A stretch of DNA of 64,000 nucleotides, from contig NZ_QFOB01000001.1 of NCBI RefSeq assembly GCF_003248515.1, positions 124,001-188,000 on the forward strand, written 5' to 3'. The translations under genes and the position numbers were made by a program. Source of the stretch: Sphingomonas sp. Its GTDB lineage: Bacteria; Pseudomonadota; Alphaproteobacteria; Sphingomonadales; Sphingomonadaceae. Below are positions 8,757 to 16,682 of the stretch, piece by piece (positions within the stretch are counted from its first letter, which is position 1; each line of letters opens with the position of its first letter). The notes under the pieces were generated by a model, which ran no database searches, was not told the origin of the DNA, and saw only the letters and a list, made by a program, of their open reading frames with translations.

Positions 8757-9034
8757 TGCTGGAATACCTGGCCCGGCTGTTATTGCTGGTGCCTCTGGTG
8801 GGCGGCCTCGCCTTCCTTTCGCTGTGGCTCTACCGCCGCTTCCAGCCGGGCCTGGCCTTCGGCCAGCGCGAGCGCGCCATCCGCATCGTGGATGCGATGC
8901 CGATGGGGCCGCTGAGCCGGCTCGCCGTCGTGGAATTCGCGGGCAAACGCTATCTCCTCGCCGTCTCGCGCGGGCGGGTCGACAAGATCGCCGAGACCGA
9001 CGCCCCCACCTTCGTGGTGCCGGATGGCGAGTAA
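8753..9034 (+). CDS. fliO: Flagellar biosynthetic protein FliO
   Basis: This 93-residue protein has one N-terminal TM helix (residues about 3-24, LEYLARLLLLVPLVGGLAFL) and a small cytoplasmic domain with QRERAIRIVDAMPMGPLSRL and VEFAGKRYLLAVS, the core of the FliO/MopB domain. FliO is an assembly factor for the FliP export-gate ring and is not part of the final structure. It overlaps fliN by 4 bp and fliP by 11 bp. Confidence 0.9.
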   Translation: MMLEYLARLLLLVPLVGGLAFLSLWLYRRFQPGLAFGQRERAIRIVDAMPMGPLSRLAVVEFAGKRYLLAVSRGRVDKIAETDAPTFVVPDGE

Positions 9035-9938
9035 CGTGCCGGAGTGGGCTCTCCGCTCCGCCGTTCGTGCCGAGCGCCTCGAAGCGCCGGCACCCGGTGC
9101 AACGCTGGCAACCCGCTCTTCCACGTCGCCCGCAAGACGCGGAGCGCTCAAGGCCGGGCTTCTTCTGGCACTCGCCTTTTTCCTTGCGCTGATCCTCGCC
9201 CATCCGGCGCTGGCGCAGGCCGCGCCCGGCATCACCCCGCCCGCGCCGCCCCCCAATCCCTCGGGTGGCCTCGATCGCGCCATGCGCACGATCGGCGGCA
9301 CCGGCCAGCCGCTGTCGCTCAGCCTGCAGATCCTGCTGCTGATGAGCCTGCTGACGGTGCTGCCGTCGCTGGTGCTGATGATGACGAGCTTCACGCGCAT
9401 CATCATCGTCCTCTCGATCCTGCGGCAGGCGCTGGGCCTGCAACAGACGCCGCCCAATCAGGTGCTGGTCGGCCTCGCCCTCTTCCTCTCGATGTTCGTG
9501 ATGCGCCCCGCGATCGATCAGATCACGCAGAGCGCCTATCGCCCCTATGGCGCGGGCCAGATCCCGATCGAGGAGGCGATCGCGCGATCGGGCAACGTGC
9601 TGCATGGCTTCATGATCAAGCAGACGCGCCAGACGGATCTCAAGCTCTTCGCGGACATGGGCAAGGCGCCCAAGTTCAACCGGCCCGAAGAAGTGCCCTT
9701 CTCGATCCTGCTGCCAGCCTTCGTCACCTCCGAACTGAAGACCGCCTTCCAGATCGGCTTCCTGATCTTCCTGCCCTTCCTCATCATCGATCTCGTCGTC
9801 GCCTCCACGCTGATGGCGCTCGGCATGATGATGCTCTCGCCCTCGATCATCTCGATGCCGTTCAAGCTGCTGCTGTTCGTGCTGGTCGATGGCTGGGCGC
9901 TGACGATGGGCAGCCTCGCCGCGAGTTTCCAGACGTGA
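9024..9938 (+). CDS. fliP: Flagellar export gate protein FliP
   Basis: This 304-residue export-gate subunit has a cleavable signal sequence (GLLLALAFFLALILAHPALAQA, in two parts around residues 43-65), followed by the FliP core with LSLQILLLMSLLTVLPSLVL, TSFTRIIIVLSILRQALG and ILLPAFVTSELKTAFQIGF. A roughly 40-residue stretch precedes the signal peptide, longer than in most FliP proteins. The only other in-frame start in this stretch is GTG at codon 5, so the extension seems real unless translation starts at an unusual codon. The start overlaps fliO by 11 bp. Confidence 0.95.
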   Translation: MASNVPEWALRSAVRAERLEAPAPGATLATRSSTSPARRGALKAGLLLALAFFLALILAHPALAQAAPGITPPAPPPNPSGGLDRAMRTIGGTGQPLSLSLQILLLMSLLTVLPSLVLMMTSFTRIIIVLSILRQALGLQQTPPNQVLVGLALFLSMFVMRPAIDQITQSAYRPYGAGQIPIEEAIARSGNVLHGFMIKQTRQTDLKLFADMGKAPKFNRPEEVPFSILLPAFVTSELKTAFQIGFLIFLPFLIIDLVVASTLMALGMMMLSPSIISMPFKLLLFVLVDGWALTMGSLAASFQT

Positions 9939-9996
9939 ACGTGCGGCCCGGGTGCGTGCGCGGGCATGCCGCGCCCTTCGCGAACGGGAGAGGCTG

Positions 9997-10275
9997 ATGG
10001 AGCCCGCATCGCCCGATTATTTCATCGGCGTCGCGCAGCAGGCGCTGTGGATCCTCGCGCTGGCCGCCTCGCCGATCCTGATTCCGGCGCTGGCGGCGGG
10101 CCTGATCCTCGGCATGATCCAGGCCGCCACCTCGATCAACGAGCAGACCTTGTCCTTCGTCCCCAAGCTCATCATCGTCGGCATCGCGCTCGCGCTGTTT
10201 GGCGGCGCGATCCTCTATCTGATCGCGGATTTCACGCGCGATATCTTCGCCCGCATCCCCGATCTGGTGCGATGA
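9997..10275 (+). CDS. fliQ: Flagellar export gate protein FliQ
   Basis: This 92-residue protein has two TM helices and the conserved FliQ segment GLILGMIQAATSINEQTLSF. It packs against FliP and FliR in the helical export gate. The start ATG 9997 is preferred over an upstream in-frame start at 9952 because GGGAGAGG at about 9986-9993 is a good ribosome binding site and the resulting length matches the family (about 89). Confidence 0.95.
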   Translation: MEPASPDYFIGVAQQALWILALAASPILIPALAAGLILGMIQAATSINEQTLSFVPKLIIVGIALALFGGAILYLIADFTRDIFARIPDLVR

Positions 10276-10378
10276 GGCGCGCCTGCGCGGCCGTGCCCCC
10301 GCGCATGCGGGCGCCCCGCTTCCCCGGCGATCCGCCCGCGGCCCCACGCTCCCGCGCCGGCCGGGGCATGGCCGGCTG

Positions 10379-11161
10379 ATGTTCCCGCAGGGCTTCGAAC
10401 ATGTCGAGGATCAGCTCTGGCTCTGGCTGGTGGCGATGATCCGGCCGGGTGCGGCCTTCTTCGCCGCGCCCATCTTCGGCATGGCCTCGGTGCCGGTGCA
10501 GCTTCGCCTCGTCGTCAGCCTCGCCGTCGGCATGGCCGGGCTGATGGCGGTTCCGTTCCAGCTGCCGCCGGACGGGGTCACCTCGGTCGCAGGCGTCGTG
10601 CTGGTGATCGGGGAGGTGATGGCGGGCCTCGCACTCGGCTTCGCCGTGCAGATCGGCTTTTCGTCGGCGCTGCTGGCGGGCGAGACGATCGGCAACACGA
10701 TGGGCCTCGGCTTCGCGCAGATGATCGATCCGCATTCGGGATCGGGCAGCCCCGCGCTCGGCCAGTTCCTCTCGATCGTCGCCACCTTCCTGTTCCTGTC
10801 GATCGGCGGCCATCTCAGCCTCGCGACGATCATCGTGGACAGCTATCGCGCGCTGCCCGTGGGCGCGGCCATGCCCGCGTCGGAAAGCCTGCGCGGGCTC
10901 GTCATGTTCGGGGGCGATCTGTTCGCGGCCGGCCTCTCGATCGCGCTGCCCGTGGGCTTCGCGCTGATCCTGGTGCAGATCGTGATGGGGATGCTCTCGC
11001 GCTCGGCACCCGCGATGAACCTGTTCGCGGTCGGCCTGCCCGCCACCCTCCTTGCCGGCCTCGTGCTGATGGCGATCGCGGCTCCCAGCATGGGCGACGG
11101 CATCATCGCCTCGATCAATGCCGGGCTGGACGAAGCGCGCAGGATCGCCGGCGGGAAATAG
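10379..11161 (+). CDS. fliR: Flagellar export gate protein FliR
   Basis: This 260-residue membrane protein with about six hydrophobic segments has typical FliR features (MIRPGAAFFAAPIFGMASVPVQ; NTMGLGFAQMIDPHSGSGSP). It completes the FliP5-FliQ4-FliR1 export gate. A 103-bp gap after fliQ is unusual for this otherwise overlapping operon, and nothing was recognised in it. flhB, often next to or fused with fliR, does not follow. Confidence 0.95.
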   Translation: MFPQGFEHVEDQLWLWLVAMIRPGAAFFAAPIFGMASVPVQLRLVVSLAVGMAGLMAVPFQLPPDGVTSVAGVVLVIGEVMAGLALGFAVQIGFSSALLAGETIGNTMGLGFAQMIDPHSGSGSPALGQFLSIVATFLFLSIGGHLSLATIIVDSYRALPVGAAMPASESLRGLVMFGGDLFAAGLSIALPVGFALILVQIVMGMLSRSAPAMNLFAVGLPATLLAGLVLMAIAAPSMGDGIIASINAGLDEARRIAGGK

Positions 11162-11208
11162 CCGGCGGCGCGTCGCGCCAATGCGGCGAGGCCAAGGCGC
11201 GCGGGCAC

Positions 11209-11238
11209 AAAAAAGGGAGCGACCCGAAAGCCGCTCCC
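11209..11238 (-). terminator. Intrinsic terminator of the DUF4167 gene
   Basis: On the minus strand GGGAGCG, a 10-nt loop and CGCTCCC form a hairpin followed by six U residues (A run at 11209-11214 on the plus strand). It lies 22 bp past the stop of the minus-strand DUF4167 gene and between two convergent transcripts, so it may also limit read-through from fliR. Confidence 0.8.
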
Positions 11239-11259
11239 TCCTCTGTCTCGCGCAGGCGT

Positions 11260-12045
11260 TCAGGCGTCGACGGTGGCTGTTTCCGCCTTGGGCTTGCGGG
11301 GCGCGCGCGGGCGGCGGGGGCGGGGTGCCTCCACCTCGCCGGCCTCGCCCTGATCGGCGGCGACAGGCGCGGCCGGGATGGTGGCGAAGCCGGCCGGCAG
11401 GCGATCCACCTCGATCCGCTCGGAAGGCTCTGCCTCGCCCGCTTCGGCGCGCGGTGCCTGGCCGGTGCGCGGCGCACGCTCACGGCGCGGGCGGCGCTCG
11501 CCGCGCGGCGCTGCATCCTCGGCCACGGCGGCGGGCTGATCGTTGCCCTCGGCGGCGCGTTCGCCACGCGGCTCGGCGCGCTGCTCGTTGCGCTCCTGGC
11601 GCTCGAAGCGACGCGGACGATCCTGCTGGCGCTGGCGCTCATCCTGGCGCGGACGTTCATCCTCGCCGTCATTCCAGCCATTCTGGCCCTCGGCGCGCTG
11701 GTCGAAGCCGTTCTGGCCTTCCTGCTCGTCGTCGCCATCCTGGAAATCGTCGCGGAAATTCTCGTGGCGCGCCTGCTGCGGGCGCTGCTCCTCGAAGCGG
11801 CTGCGGCTTTCCGCCAGCACGCGGAAATAATGATCCGCGAACTGCAGATAATATTCGGTGTTCACGCGGTCGCCGGCCATCTGGGCGTCGCGCGCAAGGC
11901 TCTTATACTTTTCGAGAAGCTGGGCGGCATTGCCGCGCGCGCGATTATCGATACGATTCCCGCGATCCTGGCTGCCCGGCTGACCATTGCGCGCCTGCTG
12001 ACCGCCACGGCCGCGCCTGCGGCCGTTCTGACGATTATTCATCAA
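11260..12045 (-). CDS. DUF4167 domain-containing, Arg/Glu-rich protein
   Basis: This 261-residue cytoplasmic protein starts with a basic Asn/Arg/Gly-rich segment (NNRQNGRRRGRGGQQARNG). The DUF4167 core follows (residues about 36-85) with NAAQLLEKYKSLARDAQMAG and NTEYYLQFADHYFRVL. The remaining 170 residues are highly charged Arg/Glu/Pro/Ala repeats, probably disordered. The domain is widespread in Alphaproteobacteria next to prmC/prfA. The RGG-like N-terminus suggests RNA association, which is inference. Function unknown. Start could be either of two adjacent ATGs. Confidence 0.88.
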   Translation of the reverse strand: MMNNRQNGRRRGRGGQQARNGQPGSQDRGNRIDNRARGNAAQLLEKYKSLARDAQMAGDRVNTEYYLQFADHYFRVLAESRSRFEEQRPQQARHENFRDDFQDGDDEQEGQNGFDQRAEGQNGWNDGEDERPRQDERQRQQDRPRRFERQERNEQRAEPRGERAAEGNDQPAAVAEDAAPRGERRPRRERAPRTGQAPRAEAGEAEPSERIEVDRLPAGFATIPAAPVAADQGEAGEVEAPRPRRPRAPRKPKAETATVDA

Positions 12046-12372
12046 CTTCGCCTGATCCTTCAGTCACTGGTGGTCGTTACCACTCCCATTCCGGGCCCTT
12101 CCCGGAAGATCGGTTCCGGGCATCCCGCCCGGAATAACAGCCCAAGCCCAGGCCGATGGCGTGCGAACGGCACACCATGGTCACTCACACTGCCGAGACG
12201 CCGAAGGGACGGCCTAGCCTGGAGGTTTGGGGTTGGGGAAAGCTGCGCTTCACGCTGCTGGCTCACCCATGTCCTGCCCGCCCATGTAATGGCTCACCGC
12301 CCTCTCCACAAGGGGAAACAGGGTTAACGAAGCGTAAGAAATCGTGATTTGCCGCAATGCGACGCGATTGTT
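12046..12372. other. Intergenic region between prmC 3' end and DUF4167 gene
   Basis: These 327 bp separate two minus-strand genes. No supportable reading frame or RNA gene was seen. The region must hold the promoter of the DUF4167 gene, but I could not assign boxes with confidence. Confidence 0.5.
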
Positions 12373-13236
12373 TCAGCGCGTGACGACAAGGGCACGATTC
12401 CGCCCTTCCAGATCGCGGCGAACGGCCACCGCGAAGCCGGCATCGCGAAACAGGCGGGCGGCCGATTCGCCCTGCCCGATGCCGATCTCGATTACGGCGA
12501 CGCCGCCTTCCGCGAAATCCAGCAACGGCGCGATCGCGCGATAATCGTCCAGCCCGTCCGCACCCGCCCACAAGGCGCCGGCCGGCTCATAATCCGTCAC
12601 GCCCGCGGGCAACGCCTCGTCCGTGCCGATATAGGGGGGGTTGCACAGGACGAGATCGGCCCGCGCATCGCCCCGCCATCCGCCCTCCACGAAATGCGCG
12701 CGTCCGGAAAAGCCCAGCGCCGCCGCATTGGCCCGTGCCACCGCCAGCGCGGGCGCGGAGATATCGACGCCGACGCCCGTCGCCTCCGGCCATTCGGCAA
12801 GCGCCGCGAGCAGCAGCGCGCCCGATCCCGTGCCCAGATCCAGGATACGGGCCGGCGGCGCGCGGCCGGCGAAATGATCGATCGCCGCCTCGATCAGCGT
12901 CTCGCTGTCCGGCCGGGGGATCAGCACGTCGGGCGTCACCGCCAGGCTGATCGTCCAGAAATCACGCCGGCCGGTGATATAGGCCACGGGCTCCCGCGCC
13001 GCCCGCCGCGCCACATAGCCGGCGAACGCATCGGGCGCCGCGCCACCGCGATCGCCCAGCAGCAGCCCGCCGCGATCGATGCCCAGCGCATGGGCCATCA
13101 GCAGCTCGGCATCCAGCCGCGCGGTGGGGCTGATCCCGGAAAGCCGCGCGGCCGCATCCCGCAGCGCGCCGTCGACAGTCATCAGCGGCCGCCCCTCGCC
13201 AGGGCTCGTCACCGTGCTCGTCACTATCCGCGTCAC
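12373..13236 (-). CDS. prmC: Peptide chain release factor N5-glutamine methyltransferase PrmC
   Basis: This protein methylates the glutamine of the GGQ motif in RF1/RF2 using SAM. The N-terminal helical RF-binding domain is followed by a class I methyltransferase fold with DLGTGSG at residues 133-139 and the catalytic NPPY at 199-202. The GTG start gives 287 residues and a 4-bp GTGA overlap with the upstream small gene. An internal ATG at 13182 would give 269 residues and may be the real start. Its substrate RF1 is encoded two genes upstream in the same direction. Confidence 0.93.
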   Translation of the reverse strand: MTRIVTSTVTSPGEGRPLMTVDGALRDAAARLSGISPTARLDAELLMAHALGIDRGGLLLGDRGGAAPDAFAGYVARRAAREPVAYITGRRDFWTISLAVTPDVLIPRPDSETLIEAAIDHFAGRAPPARILDLGTGSGALLLAALAEWPEATGVGVDISAPALAVARANAAALGFSGRAHFVEGGWRGDARADLVLCNPPYIGTDEALPAGVTDYEPAGALWAGADGLDDYRAIAPLLDFAEGGVAVIEIGIGQGESAARLFRDAGFAVAVRRDLEGRNRALVVTR

Positions 13237-13619
13237 CGCCCGCCCTGGGCCTGCCGCGCGGCGCGCTGGCGGCGTTTCCAGTCCCCCCAGGCGTTATAAT
13301 CCCGAAGCGCGCAGCCCGTGCCGGCGCCGATGCCGACCGCGCCGCACGATCCGAAGCCACCGTCGCCCGTGCCGTCCAGCGCCTCCTGCGTGGTCTTCAG
13401 CTTCGGCTCCGCATCGGCGTAGCGCGGATCCAGTTTGGGCAGGCGATAGGATTCGGCGATGCCGCGATCCCTGGAGCAGACGACGATTTCCTCCCCCTTA
13501 TTGTCCGGGCAGTTGCGGATCGCCTCCACGATCTTCTGGCGCACCTCCGCGCCCGCCGCCGCGATCGGCTCGGTCGGCGGATCCGCCATCGCCAGCGCGA
13601 GGATCAGCAGGAGTGGCAT
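13233..13619 (-). CDS. Small secreted protein of unknown function
   Basis: This 128-residue product begins with a very short hydrophobic leader (MPLLLILALAMA). The mature part contains four cysteines (NCPDNKGEEIVVCSRD and GSCGAVG...GCALRDY), which could form two disulfides. The C-terminus is basic (WKRRQRAARQAQ). It sits between prfA and prmC and overlaps prmC by GTGA, so it is cotranslated with translation-termination genes. I do not recognise a named family. Position in the operon gives no clear clue to function. Confidence 0.7.
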   Translation of the reverse strand: MPLLLILALAMADPPTEPIAAAGAEVRQKIVEAIRNCPDNKGEEIVVCSRDRGIAESYRLPKLDPRYADAEPKLKTTQEALDGTGDGGFGSCGAVGIGAGTGCALRDYNAWGDWKRRQRAARQAQGGR

Positions 13620-13643
13620 GATTCCGACGTCATACCCCCAAAT

Positions 13644-14726
13644 TCATTCCGAGAGCAGCGCCAGCCGCTCGGCCTCGTCCTCCGCGATCAGCGCGGAGAC
13701 GAGTTCCTCCAGCCCGCCGCCCTCCAGGATTTCGGGCAGGCGATGCAGCGTCAGGTTGATGCGATGATCGGTCACGCGCCCCTGCGGGAAATTGTAGGTG
13801 CGGATACGCTCGCTCCGGTCGCCTGAACCCACCATGGATTTGCGGGCGCCCGAACGCTCGTTCGCCAGCCGCTCGCGCTCGGCCTCGTAAAGGCGGGCGC
13901 GCAGCACTTTCATCGCCTTTTCCTTGTTCTTGTGCTGCGATTTCTCGTCCTGCTGGATCACCACCGTGCCCGTGGGCAGATGCGTGATCCGCACCGCCGA
14001 ATCCGTGGTGTTGACGGATTGGCCACCGGGGCCGGACGAGCGATAGACGTCGATCCGCAGATCCTTGTCCGCGATCTGCACGTCCACCTCCTCGGCCTCG
14101 GGCAGCACGGCCACGGTGGCGGCGGAGGTATGGATGCGCCCGCCGCTTTCGGTGACGGGCACGCGCTGCACGCGATGCACCCCGCTCTCGAACTTCAGCC
14201 TGGCGAACACGCCCGCACCGGTGATCGCGGCGACCACTTCCTTGAAACCGCCCATTTCGGCGGTGGAGGCGGACATCATTTCCACCCGCCAGCCGCGATC
14301 GTCGGCATAGCGCTGATACATCCGGAAGAGATCGCCCGCGAACAGGGCCGCCTCGTCCCCGCCCGTGCCGGCGCGGATTTCGAGGATGGCGGAGCGCTCG
14401 TCCGCCGCATCCTTGGGCAGCAGCGCGAGCGCGAGCCGGCGGTCCGCCGCGACCAGCTTGTCCTTCAGATCGGCCAGTTCCTCGCCGGCCATGCTCTTCA
14501 ACTCGGGATCGGCCTCCTCATCCTCGATCATGTAGGAGAGGGCATCCAGCTCCTGCCGATAGCGTCGCACTTCGGAGGCGGCCTGCGCCACCGGCTCCAG
14601 CTCGGCATAATCCTTGGAAAGCCGCACGAACTGATCCGCCGCGAGATCACCACGCGACATCTGCGCCGCGAGTTCGTCGCGTCGCGCCTCGATCTGGCGG
14701 ATGCGTTCGAGGGGTATGGTGATCAT
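13644..14726 (-). CDS. prfA: Peptide chain release factor 1
   Basis: This 360-residue RF1 terminates translation at UAA and UAG. The peptidyl-tRNA hydrolysis motif GGQ is at residues 234-236 within SSGPGGQSVNTTDSAV. The stop-codon reading segment RVPVTESGGRIHTS is at about 188-201, and its PVT variant of the PxT motif is the RF1 type. Length is standard. The start overlaps hisS by ATGA (14723-14726). Confidence 0.98.
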   Translation of the reverse strand: MITIPLERIRQIEARRDELAAQMSRGDLAADQFVRLSKDYAELEPVAQAASEVRRYRQELDALSYMIEDEEADPELKSMAGEELADLKDKLVAADRRLALALLPKDAADERSAILEIRAGTGGDEAALFAGDLFRMYQRYADDRGWRVEMMSASTAEMGGFKEVVAAITGAGVFARLKFESGVHRVQRVPVTESGGRIHTSAATVAVLPEAEEVDVQIADKDLRIDVYRSSGPGGQSVNTTDSAVRITHLPTGTVVIQQDEKSQHKNKEKAMKVLRARLYEAERERLANERSGARKSMVGSGDRSERIRTYNFPQGRVTDHRINLTLHRLPEILEGGGLEELVSALIAEDEAERLALLSE

Positions 14727-16000
14727 GAAACAGTGAGCGTCCTAAGCACGTCATCTGTGATGACCGCACGCACGATTGCGTCAAGCTGCCCAGCGGAAAA
14801 GGCACTGTTTTCCGGTACGCTTACATTCAGGCGTACCAGTTCACCCGGCACACCGCGAACATATACCATCGCATCGACGCGCGCTTTCCGGGCCAGTTCC
14901 GCCTTTCGCTTCACCTTGGTCGCATAACCATTGTTGACCTCGCATCCCGCCTCGCGAAGCTTGCGCGTAACGGTCGCGGCGTGGATTTCGTCGGCGGGAG
15001 TATCTGCCAATACCGCGAACACAGGCGTATCGCGCGCCGGCACATCGATCAGCATCGCCAAACGCTCGATCCCGGCCGCCCAGCCCACGGCCGGCGTATG
15101 CGGGCCGCCCAAGGTCTCGATCAGCCCGTCATATCGCCCGCCGCCCAGCACCGTGCCCTGCGCGCCCAGCCGATCCGTGACGAATTCGAAGGCGGTGTGG
15201 CGGTAATAATCGAGGCCGCGCACCAGCCGCGCATTACGCTGATACGCGACACCGGCCGCCTGCAGGCCTTTCTCGACCGCCTCGAAGAAGGCGCCCGCCT
15301 CCCTCGACATATAGGCATCGATGCTCGGCGCGGCATCCGCCACCGGCCGGTCGCGCGGATCCTTGCTGTCCAGGATGCGCAGCGGATTCTTCGCCAGCCG
15401 CGCGACGCTCTCTTCGGATAGCGCATCCTTCGCGCCCTCGAAATGCGCGACCAGCGCCTTTCGCCACGCCTCGCGTGTTTCCGAATCGCCCAGCGTGTTC
15501 AGTTGCAGTGTCACACCATCGGCCACGCCCAGTTCGCGCAACAGGTTATCCGCGAAAGAGAGCAGTTCGATGTCAGCCTGGGGTTCCGCCGCGCCGATCA
15601 CTTCGGCGTCCAGCTGGTGAAACTGGCGGAAGCGCCCCTTCTGCGGGCGTTCGTAGCGAAAGAGCGGCCCGTGCGTGCCCACCTTCAGCGGCGCATATTG
15701 CTGCCACCCCTCGGTAAGGTAGGCCCGCGCGATGCCCGCCGTGAATTCGGGGCGCAGCGTGAGGCTGTCGCCGCCGCGATCCTCGAACGTGTACATCTCC
15801 TTGGAGACGACATCGGTCGTCTCGCCGAGCGACCGCGAGAAGACGGCGGTCGCCTCGAACACGGGCACTTCCACCCGGCCGAATCCGTAGAGACGGCGCA
15901 CGCGTTCGAACGTCTCCACGACCTTCGCGAAGCGCTGCGCCTCCTCGCCCAACATACTCTGGGTGCCGCGCACGGCCTTCGGTGTCTCGATCTTCGCCAT
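14723..16000 (-). CDS. hisS: Histidyl-tRNA synthetase
   Basis: This 425-residue class II aminoacyl-tRNA synthetase has motif 2 in FRYERPQKGRFRQFHQLDAE, the histidine-binding segment GLDYYRHTAFEF and motif 3 in AVGWAAGIERLAML. A C-terminal anticodon-binding domain follows. No Shine-Dalgarno is visible. Instead an 18-bp perfect palindrome immediately precedes the ATG, which may affect translation. hisS is first in the minus-strand run hisS-prfA-small gene-prmC. Confidence 0.97.
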   Translation of the reverse strand: MAKIETPKAVRGTQSMLGEEAQRFAKVVETFERVRRLYGFGRVEVPVFEATAVFSRSLGETTDVVSKEMYTFEDRGGDSLTLRPEFTAGIARAYLTEGWQQYAPLKVGTHGPLFRYERPQKGRFRQFHQLDAEVIGAAEPQADIELLSFADNLLRELGVADGVTLQLNTLGDSETREAWRKALVAHFEGAKDALSEESVARLAKNPLRILDSKDPRDRPVADAAPSIDAYMSREAGAFFEAVEKGLQAAGVAYQRNARLVRGLDYYRHTAFEFVTDRLGAQGTVLGGGRYDGLIETLGGPHTPAVGWAAGIERLAMLIDVPARDTPVFAVLADTPADEIHAATVTRKLREAGCEVNNGYATKVKRKAELARKARVDAMVYVRGVPGELVRLNVSVPENSAFSAGQLDAIVRAVITDDVLRTLTVS

Positions 16001-16017
16001 ATCTGCGCGCGCAGATA
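16000..16017 (-). promoter_or_regulatory. 18-bp perfect palindrome abutting the hisS start codon
   Basis: The sequence TATCTGCGCGCGCAGATA is fully self-complementary and its last base is the A of the hisS ATG. In RNA it can fold into a 7-bp stem with a 4-nt loop exactly where a ribosome binding site would be. As DNA it could bind a dimeric regulator. What it does is not known. Confidence 0.45.
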
Positions 16018-16112
16018 GAGAATTGCCGGGCGGGCGTCACCTGTCGCCAAAAAGTCTTAGTCGAGAAGCGGCTTGCCCCTGCTGCGCCGCACCATTACGA
16101 CCCCCGCTCGCT

Positions 16113-16682
16113 ATGAACATCGATCTCATCCCCACGGGTTCCAACCCGCCGCACGAACTCAATGTCGTGATCGAAGTGCCCACCGGGGGCGAGCCGATCA
16201 AATATGAGTTCGACAAGAAATCCGGTGCGCTCTTCGTCGATCGCATCCTGCACACGCCGATGCGCTATCCGGCGAATTACGGCTTCGTGCCGCACACGCT
16301 TTCGCCGGACGGCGATCCGCTCGACGCGCTCGTCATCTCGCGCTCGCCCTTCATTCCGGGCTGTGTCGTCCGCGCACGCCCGATCGCGGTGCTGAAGCTG
16401 GAAGACGAGGCCGGCGGTGACGAGAAGCTCGTCTGCGTGCCCACGGACTCCACCTTCCCTTATTATCACGATGTCGAGGAAAAGGGCGATCTGCCCGAGA
16501 TCGTGATGCAGCAGATCGAGCACTTCTTCACCCATTACAAGGATCTGGAGAAGAAGAAGTGGGTCCGTATCGGCGCCTGGGGCGATACGGCCGAAGCGAA
16601 GCAGATCATCATCGAGGCGATCGAGCTGGCCGCCAAGAAGAAGGCCGAGACCGGCACCGACGCGGGCGCCAAGCAGCTTTGA
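16113..16682 (+). CDS. ppa: Inorganic pyrophosphatase (soluble, family I)
   Basis: This 189-residue enzyme hydrolyses PPi to two phosphates, pulling biosynthetic reactions forward. It has the family signature with metal-binding aspartates, DGDPLDALV (residues about 66-74), and typical flanks KYEFDKKSG and YPANYGFVPHTL. ATG 16113 gives the canonical N-terminus MNIDLIPTGSNPPHELNVV. It is divergent from hisS; the stop overlaps a possible TTG start of the amidase. Confidence 0.97.
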   Translation: MNIDLIPTGSNPPHELNVVIEVPTGGEPIKYEFDKKSGALFVDRILHTPMRYPANYGFVPHTLSPDGDPLDALVISRSPFIPGCVVRARPIAVLKLEDEAGGDEKLVCVPTDSTFPYYHDVEEKGDLPEIVMQQIEHFFTHYKDLEKKKWVRIGAWGDTAEAKQIIIEAIELAAKKKAETGTDAGAKQL

